Below are positions 59,041 through 64,000 of a DNA stretch of 64,000 bases, piece after piece. Numbering within the stretch: the stretch's first letter is position 1; each line of letters starts with the position of its first letter. Origin of the DNA: Diadophis punctatus similis (lineage: Eukaryota; Chordata; Lepidosauria; Squamata; Dipsadidae); assembly GCA_023053685.1 (NCBI GenBank), contig JALIGW010000002.1, positions 169,798,430 through 169,862,429 of the forward strand, given 5' to 3'. The position numbers were made by a program, and so were the translations under genes. Below the pieces are notes generated by a model. That model saw only the letters and a list, made by a program, of their open reading frames with translations. It made no database searches and had not been told where the DNA came from.

Positions 59041-59351
59041 GGGCGTTGTTACTTACCTGAACGCCCATTTTCGTAGGGTGGCGCTAGCCTCCAAGATTGG
59101 GATGACCTCATCCATCAGCCAATCAGGACTGAGTCTGACCTCATATAAAAGCTGTCACCATGCCATAATCCCCCTCTTGAGACGAAGGAGTAGGTCAGAC
59201 CCATAGTTTATTCTCCACGCACACCTTCCGTACGTACCACACCCAAAAGGGAGGGACTTGGAGGCTAGCGCCACCCTACGAGAATGGGCGTTCAGGTAAG
59301 TAACAACGCCCTTTCTCCATAGTGGGTGGCGCTAGCCTCCAAGATTGGGAC
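59041..59351. repeat. DIRS terminal repeat and internal complementary region
   Basis: The 55-bp arms at 59041-59095 and 59257-59311 are inverted copies with a single mismatch, separated by 161 bp. A perfect 27-bp direct repeat (gggtggcgctagcctccaag plus attggga) occurs at 59076-59102 and 59324-59350. In DIRS elements the internal complementary region holds copies of both outer termini and is thought to template circle formation, and this arrangement fits. Confidence 0.85.
59119..59151 (+). promoter_or_regulatory. CCAAT and TATA boxes in the DIRS terminal repeat
   Basis: CCAAT at 59119-59123 and TATAAAAG at 59144-59151 lie between the inverted arms, reading into the element in antisense. As the terminal repeats of DIRS are inverted copies, the matching repeat at the 5' end (outside the window) should carry this promoter in the sense direction for gag. 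Confidence 0.6.
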
Positions 59352-59372
59352 ATACCAAAGCCGTATCGTCCC

Positions 59373-60578
59373 TTAGGGAGGGTTGTCACCAGAATCGTAG
59401 ACCCCGTCAGGAGCCACCATGGTCTGCAAGACCCTGCGCCCAAAATCCGCCTCAGCCGAGGCAAAGGAGTCTACTTTATAATGTCTAATAAAGGGTAACG
59501 GAGAAGACCACGTCGCCGCTCGGCACAGTTCCTCCAATGAGGCATTAGTAGTCCAAGCTGCCGTGGTGGCGGCACTGCGCGTCGAGTGCGCCATTAGACG
59601 TGGTGGACGAGGCAGGTCCTGTTGTTGGTAAACGTCCGCGATGACTGCACGTATCCAGCGACCGACCATCGCCGCCGAAGCCTTGCGACCCATGGACGAG
59701 GCGTGGAAGCCCACGAACAAGGACTCCGAAAGGCGAAAGGGAGCCATGCGGACATTGTAGATTTTGATTGCCCGCCGGACATCGACAGCGTGCCATTTGC
59801 GCTCGGTCGGCGTCGTAGGCGGGGAGTAGAAGGAAGGAAGAACCACTTCCTGTGCCCTGTGGAAGTATGTATTGACTTTGGGCAGGAATGTGGGGTCAAG
59901 TCGAAGCACCACCCTGTCCGGGTGAAAGATACAGAGATCGTCCCGGACGGAGAGGGCTGCCAGTTCGGATATTCTCCAGGCTGAAGTAATCGCTACCAAA
60001 AAGGCAACCTTATGTGTAAGGTGCTGCAGCGATACTGTCCGGAGGGGCTCGTAGGGGGCCTCGGTCAGTGCCAGAAGGACCTTCTGCAGGTCCCAGGTGG
60101 GGTACCTGTGTACCACTGGAGGCGAGATAATGACCGCCGCCTTCAAGAAATGAACGACCAAGGGATGCGTTGACAAAGGTGCAGAAGAGTGGCAGGACAG
60201 GACCGTTGAGAGCGCTGCCACCTGTCGCCGCAAAGTGCTGGGCGAGAGACCCTTGTTGAGGCCCGCTTGCAGAAATTGGAGGACCTGGATGACAGAAAGG
60301 TCGATCGGGTTAAAGCCGGCGCCAACACACCAATCGTGAAACGTCCGCCAGGTGGAGTTGTAGATGCGGATGGTGGAGGCCCGACGTGAGGAAAGCAAAG
60401 TACAGATAATGTACTCGGGGACCCCGCGAACAGTTAGGGTGCGCCGCTCAAGCGCCAGGCGGTCAGTTGGAGCCACTGCGGATCCGGGTGCTGAACTGAC
60501 CCCTGGGAGAGTGACGATGCGGTCTGCGGGATCCTCCAGGATGGGCCGGTCGAGAGCGACTTGAGGTCCGCGAACCAT
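59373..60578 (-). CDS. DIRS tyrosine recombinase (YR)
   Basis: The enzyme joins the circular DNA intermediate of a DIRS element into the genome. From the proposed ATG at 60578 the frame gives 401 residues ending in a stop at 59373. The same frame stays open upstream to 61538, but that part is the shadow of RT-RNaseH, so the inner ATG was chosen. The core-binding half contains RRASTIRIYNSTWRTFHDWC. The catalytic half has Arg in SAWRISELAAL, His and Arg in MAHSTRSAATTAAW, and the nucleophile Tyr in PFIRHYKVD, so the R-H-R-Y set is complete with the usual DIRS spacing. The C-terminus ends about 20 bp from the internal complementary region. It overlaps the end of RT-RNaseH by 145 bp in another frame, typical of DIRS. 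The frame is intact, so this protein could be functional if expressed. Confidence 0.85.
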   Translation of the reverse strand: MVRGPQVALDRPILEDPADRIVTLPGVSSAPGSAVAPTDRLALERRTLTVRGVPEYIICTLLSSRRASTIRIYNSTWRTFHDWCVGAGFNPIDLSVIQVLQFLQAGLNKGLSPSTLRRQVAALSTVLSCHSSAPLSTHPLVVHFLKAAVIISPPVVHRYPTWDLQKVLLALTEAPYEPLRTVSLQHLTHKVAFLVAITSAWRISELAALSVRDDLCIFHPDRVVLRLDPTFLPKVNTYFHRAQEVVLPSFYSPPTTPTERKWHAVDVRRAIKIYNVRMAPFRLSESLFVGFHASSMGRKASAAMVGRWIRAVIADVYQQQDLPRPPRLMAHSTRSAATTAAWTTNASLEELCRAATWSSPLPFIRHYKVDSFASAEADFGRRVLQTMVAPDGVYDSGDNPP

Positions 60579-62269
60579 GCCCGTCGCGGCCAATGGGGGG
60601 CCAGTAGGATCAGTTCCGCCTGCTCGTCCAGCATCCTCCTGATAACTCGGGGAATGAGTGGAAGGGGAGGGAACGCGTAGAGCAGGCCCCGTGGCCACGG
60701 GCAATGGAGGGCGTCCGTGTCCATCGCGCCGGGTGTCCGATACCGCGTGATGAATCGCGGGAGCTTGGCATTCAGCGGGGTCACAAAGAGGTCGACCACC
60801 GGGTTGCCAAATCGGGCAGTCAGCTCCCGAAAAATGTCTGGGTGCAGAGCCCACTCTGCCGTGTCGACGTCGTGGCGGCTGAGCCAGTCCGCTGTGCGGT
60901 TCGACACCCCCGAGATGTGCTCCGCCCGGAGTGAGAGGAGGTGCCGTTCCGCCCAGAGGCCCAATTCCTTGGCCTCGGAGAGCAGGCGGCGTGAGACAGT
61001 CCCACCTTGCCTGTTGACATGGGCTTTGGTGGTCATGTTGTCCGTCAACAGGAGGACGTGTTGGCCAGTGAGTAGATGCTAGAATTGCCGGAGGCCCAGG
61101 GACGCCGCTCGTAGCTCCAGGAGGTTGATGCTGGCCTTTGACTCCGCTGCGGTCCAGGTGCCCTGTGCCATGTGAGACGATGTGTGAGCGCCCCACCCGT
61201 AGAGGCTGGCATCCGATGTCACCGTCACCCGGCGAGGCTCGAGGAAGCTGGAACCCTTGCTGATTGCCGGGGACCGCCACCAATGCAGGGACCGTCGGAC
61301 CGCCGTCGGGAGCTGGACCCTGGCCGACGAGTTGGACTTGTTCGCCCGCTGAAACGGCAAAAGAAACCATTGTAGGACTCTGGAGTGCAGTTGTGCCCAA
61401 GGTGTTATATGTATAGCGGATATCATCTTTCCCAACAGGGAGGACAGGAGGTTCAGCGGAACCCGCCCCTGTCCAAGAACCTGTTGGGTCAGAGAAGAAA
61501 GACTGAGTTGTCTTTCCTCCGACAGATACACCCTGCACTCCAGAGAATCCACAATGGCCCCCAAGTGAGTGATACGAGTGGAGGGAATCAAGTGGCTCTT
61601 CTCCAGGTTGAGGGGGAAGCCATGGTACTGTAGAACGTCCATGGTGGTCTGCAAGTCCAGTTCTGCCCGGGCCAGGGAGGACGGTTGAATTAAAATGTCA
61701 TCGAGATAACACTGTATTCGAATCGGCACTGCCCTTAAGTGAGCTGCAAGGGCGGCCAGAATCTTTGTGAAAACCCTGGGTGCCGAGGAGAGGCCGAATG
61801 GCAGGGCCGAATACTGATAGTGCTCGTTGTCATACGAGAATCGCAGGAACTTTTGGTGGGAAGGCCGAATTGGGACATGTAAATATGCCTCGGTGAGGTC
61901 GATAGAGCACATAAGGTCACCTTTACGAATGCCGTCCAATATGGACTGTAGAGTATGCATCTTAAATTTCTTGTACACCAAGAACTTATTAAGGCGCTTA
62001 AGGTCCAAGACCGCTCTCCACCCACCCGACGACTTCTCCACGAGGAACAAATTGGAATAGAATCCTTGCCCCCGCTGGTCCTCCGGGACCCGCTGGATGG
62101 CCTCAATCTCCAGCAGATGCTGGATGGCGTCAAGCATCTGGGCCCGTTTCTGCGGGTTGGAGGACTGGGAGCACCTCATGAAGGAGTCGGGGGGGTGGAG
62201 AGGAGATCTAAGGCGAGTCCGAGTGTTAGGGTCTCGCGAACCCAAGCGTCCGTAGTAATCTCCTCCCAC
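60434..62269 (-). pseudogene. DIRS RT-RNaseH with methyltransferase-like domain, one in-frame stop
   Basis: The product copies element RNA to DNA and degrades the RNA strand. The open part from 62269 has 396 codons with RT motifs CSIDLTEAYLHVPI (Asp), LPFGLSSAPRVFTKI and YLDDILIQ (Asp-Asp). It is followed by RNase H residues in VTSDASLYGWG and INLLELRA. A TAG at 61079-61081 then interrupts it; the same frame continues with LLTDNMTTKAHVNRQGG (third RNase H Asp). A vertebrate-DIRS methyltransferase-like segment follows (VVDLFVTPLNAKLPRF, LLYAFPPLPLIPRVIRR, APHWPRRAWF), stopping at 60434. The first roughly 45 residues of the RT (GGRLRFFARRWEEIT, DAWVRETLTLG) lie in a different frame at about 62196-62333, and the change coincides with a C7 run at 62189-62195. 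Two lesions therefore disable it as assembled, but both could be sequencing errors or, for the stop, readthrough. Confidence 0.82.
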
Positions 62270-62318
62270 CGCCTAGCGAAAAAACGCAGGCGACCCCCAA
62301 TGGGAGAAGTTGGGTCCA

Positions 62319-64000
62319 CTACTTGTAGCGGCGGAAGGGGCGACCACCTGCCTTCCGAAAAGGGCGCCTGGTGGTTTGGGTGGTGTTGTTCCTATCCTGC
62401 CCCTGATTCTGCCGTGCCCCTGTCCGCCGTCTACCCTGGTTGTAGGTGGGTGTCCGGAACGGGCGCCTAGTAAATGTAGGCGCGGGGGGTTCAGGTGGCT
62501 TGCCCTGGGCCTTCCTGGTGGCGTTGGGCAATACCTTCCTCTTATCTTTGGTTTCGATAAGATAGGGGTCCAGAGCCTCACCAAAGAGTGATTGGTTCTT
62601 GACCGGAGCCCCGGCGAGACGCCACTTGTGATGGCAGTCGGCGGGCCAACTGCGCAGCCAATGCATCCGGCGCGCCACCACAGATGCCCCCATGGCCTTG
62701 GCCGCGAACCGTGTGGCCTGTAGCGTGGCGTCCGAGGTGAACTGCGAAGCCGCTATTAGTTTGTTAATGTCCTGCCTTGCTCGGACGTCGGATGGGGGCA
62801 GGTGCTCCTGCAGGGCCTTTAGCCAGCGGATGGAGGTCCGGCAAAAAAAGGATGCGGTGGCAGAAGCCCTGACTGCCCATGCTGCAGATTGGTGCGTCTT
62901 CTGAAGCGCCTGCTCGGTGCGTCTGTCCTCCGGCCGGAGGAGCTCCTCCGAGTCGCCCGGCATTTGCGCAGCTGAGTACAATGCCTTAATTGCGGGGTCC
63001 ACCGGAGGCACGGGAAGGTGCTGTGCCAATGCGGTGGAGACATTGAAAAACCTCTTGTCCGCTGCGGAAGGTGCCACGCCGGCGGACGGAGAGGCCCACT
63101 GTTTGAGGACCGAGTCCACAAACAGCTTAGGCGCTGGCACCACCTCCACCTGCGAGGTGGTCTCCTCGAAGAGGGGGTCCTCTGGTTTGTCCCCAGCCGG
63201 TGCCTGTTCCTTCGAGGAGAATTTGGCCGTAGCCCGCGCCTTGTGGAGGAGGGACTTGAATAATGAGGGGTTAAAGAGCCCGGTGACAACAGGGGCCTCC
63301 GGAGCGAGGTCCTCATCTGCCGAAAGTTCCAAGTCCTGTGCATCCTCCCCCTGGCCGTGCAGGGATAAGGGTGACCCCGGGTCCACGTCGGCCGTTAGTG
63401 TGGGCTGGTCGACGGTCGGGGTGGTTTGTAGGCGGGTGCTGGAGGGTTGGGCGGGTGCTGGAGCAGCTGGTGTCGCTGCAGTGACATGCCTCATGCCGGC
63501 CTCGATGCCCTGGGCGATTGCAGCCTGGATCAAGGCCTGCACCTCTGGGGTGTAAAATTGGGATTGAGCAGTAGAGGGCAATGGAGGCTGTGTCGTGCTG
63601 CCACTGGGTCTGGGGTCCTCCCAGATGTCCCCTTCCTCTAGGCACAGGTCCGGGTTGTCCAAGGAAAGAGTGCCAGAGGAGCGCCTGTCCCTCTGGAAAG
63701 AAGCACCAGAGGGCTCATGTTGCGCAGGCGAGCTGGAGGCTGCAGGGGGCAGTGTGGAGCGATCAGGGGTCCTGGACCTGTCCTTGTCAGCCTGGGCTGC
63801 CTTGGTGGAGGCCTTGGCCTTGTCAGCAGATGACCTGGCCTTGTCAGTGGGAGTCTTGGCCCTGTCAGAGGAGGCCCTGGCCTTATTGGAGGAGGCCCTG
63901 AGGGGGGAGCGGTCCCGATGGCTAGATTGAGGGGGGGGCGACTTGCTGGCACCACCCTCTGTGTCCCTGGCCTGCCTGGGCTTATTCCTGCCCGAGGAGG
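62319..64000 (-). CDS. DIRS gag, 5' end beyond the window
   Basis: This is the probable nucleic-acid-binding structural protein of the retrotransposon. The frame is open from the stop at 62319 all the way to the window edge, giving at least 559 residues. The first roughly 110 residues are Ser/Arg/Lys/Asp-rich with a loose repeat (DKARSSADKAKAST, SSDRAKA-like units). A Pro/Thr/Gln-rich stretch follows. The conserved DIRS gag core comes next (RFFNVSTALAQHLPVPPVD, WAVRASATASFFCRTSIRWL, ATRFAAKAMGASVVARRMHW). A basic tail ends in RRPFRKAGGRPFRRYK. No zinc knuckle is seen, as is usual for DIRS. It stops just before the RT, which starts in a different frame and may need frameshifting or reinitiation. 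The true start codon lies right of 64000. Confidence 0.82.
   Translation of the reverse strand, partial: SSGRNKPRQARDTEGGASKSPPPQSSHRDRSPLRASSNKARASSDRAKTPTDKARSSADKAKASTKAAQADKDRSRTPDRSTLPPAASSSPAQHEPSGASFQRDRRSSGTLSLDNPDLCLEEGDIWEDPRPSGSTTQPPLPSTAQSQFYTPEVQALIQAAIAQGIEAGMRHVTAATPAAPAPAQPSSTRLQTTPTVDQPTLTADVDPGSPLSLHGQGEDAQDLELSADEDLAPEAPVVTGLFNPSLFKSLLHKARATAKFSSKEQAPAGDKPEDPLFEETTSQVEVVPAPKLFVDSVLKQWASPSAGVAPSAADKRFFNVSTALAQHLPVPPVDPAIKALYSAAQMPGDSEELLRPEDRRTEQALQKTHQSAAWAVRASATASFFCRTSIRWLKALQEHLPPSDVRARQDINKLIAASQFTSDATLQATRFAAKAMGASVVARRMHWLRSWPADCHHKWRLAGAPVKNQSLFGEALDPYLIETKDKRKVLPNATRKAQGKPPEPPAPTFTRRPFRTPTYNQGRRRTGARQNQGQDRNNTTQTTRRPFRKAGGRPFRRYK

Larger units (their letters stand above)
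59036..64000 (-). mobile_element. DIRS-type tyrosine-recombinase retrotransposon (5' end outside window)
   Basis: In transcriptional order (minus strand) it contains gag, RT-RNaseH with a methyltransferase-like extension, an overlapping tyrosine recombinase, and a terminal region with inverted arms and an internal complementary region. This is the DIRS1-order architecture known from vertebrates and Dictyostelium: no integrase, no protease, no LTRs. Base composition changes sharply from about 30% GC to over 55% GC at 59.04 kb. The 5' inverted terminal repeat lies beyond 64000. Confidence 0.93.

Noticed and set aside
60579..61538. N-terminal 320 codons of the long recombinase frame
   Set aside because: This part is the out-of-frame shadow of the RNase H and methyltransferase-like coding region. 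The recombinase core begins well downstream and a suitable ATG lies at 60578.
62917..63901. Plus-strand open frames opposite gag
   Set aside because: Antisense shadows of a GC-rich coding region, with no independent protein features.

Overview
The window is AT-rich, repeat-dense, intron-type vertebrate DNA with almost no protein-coding capacity of its own. The repeat set (BovB, CR1 with an ATTCT-type tail, L1 and L2-like LINE ends, tRNA-derived SINEs, many hAT MITEs, mariner-type MITEs, long AT/GT/AAGG microsatellites and a DIRS element) points to a squamate reptile, most likely a snake. That is inference from repeat types; no search was run.

Host gene. A probable host gene lies on the minus strand. 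A CpG-rich island (about 52.5-54.3 kb) carries an inverted CCAAT box, an ATGCAAAT octamer and a perfect CRE (TGACGTCA). Next comes a probable non-coding first exon with a CAG|GTAAAC donor at 53610. About 18.4 kb further along the gene, 35043-35178 has every mark of a first coding exon: pyrimidine-rich acceptor, ATG, hydrophobic signal peptide, 42 codons ending in phase 0, and a GAG|GTAAGA donor. Two very short minus-strand candidate exons (21161-21192 and 16401-16431) are weaker, but together keep the frame. I do not recognise the protein.

Layout of the repeats. From 0 to 17 kb there are nested mariner-like MITEs, hAT MITEs with intact 8-bp target duplications, LINE ends (CR1, BovB, L1), SINEs and AT arrays. 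From 17 to 35 kb there are an L1 3' end, a MITE nested in a MITE, decayed LINE reverse-transcriptase remnants and microsatellites. From 35 to 52 kb there are more of the same plus a mariner transposase remnant. The CpG island follows, then SINEs, one more hAT MITE and a long 5'-truncated LINE (56.8-58.3 kb) interrupted by another LINE tail.

DIRS element. From about 59.04 kb to the right edge lies a minus-strand DIRS-type tyrosine-recombinase retrotransposon. It has an Arg-rich gag (open to the window edge), RT-RNaseH-methyltransferase-like, an overlapping tyrosine recombinase with all catalytic residues, and a terminal region with 55-bp inverted arms and a CCAAT/TATA promoter. The recombinase looks intact. 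The RT-RNaseH reading frame is broken by one in-frame TAG and a probable one-base slip in a C7 run.
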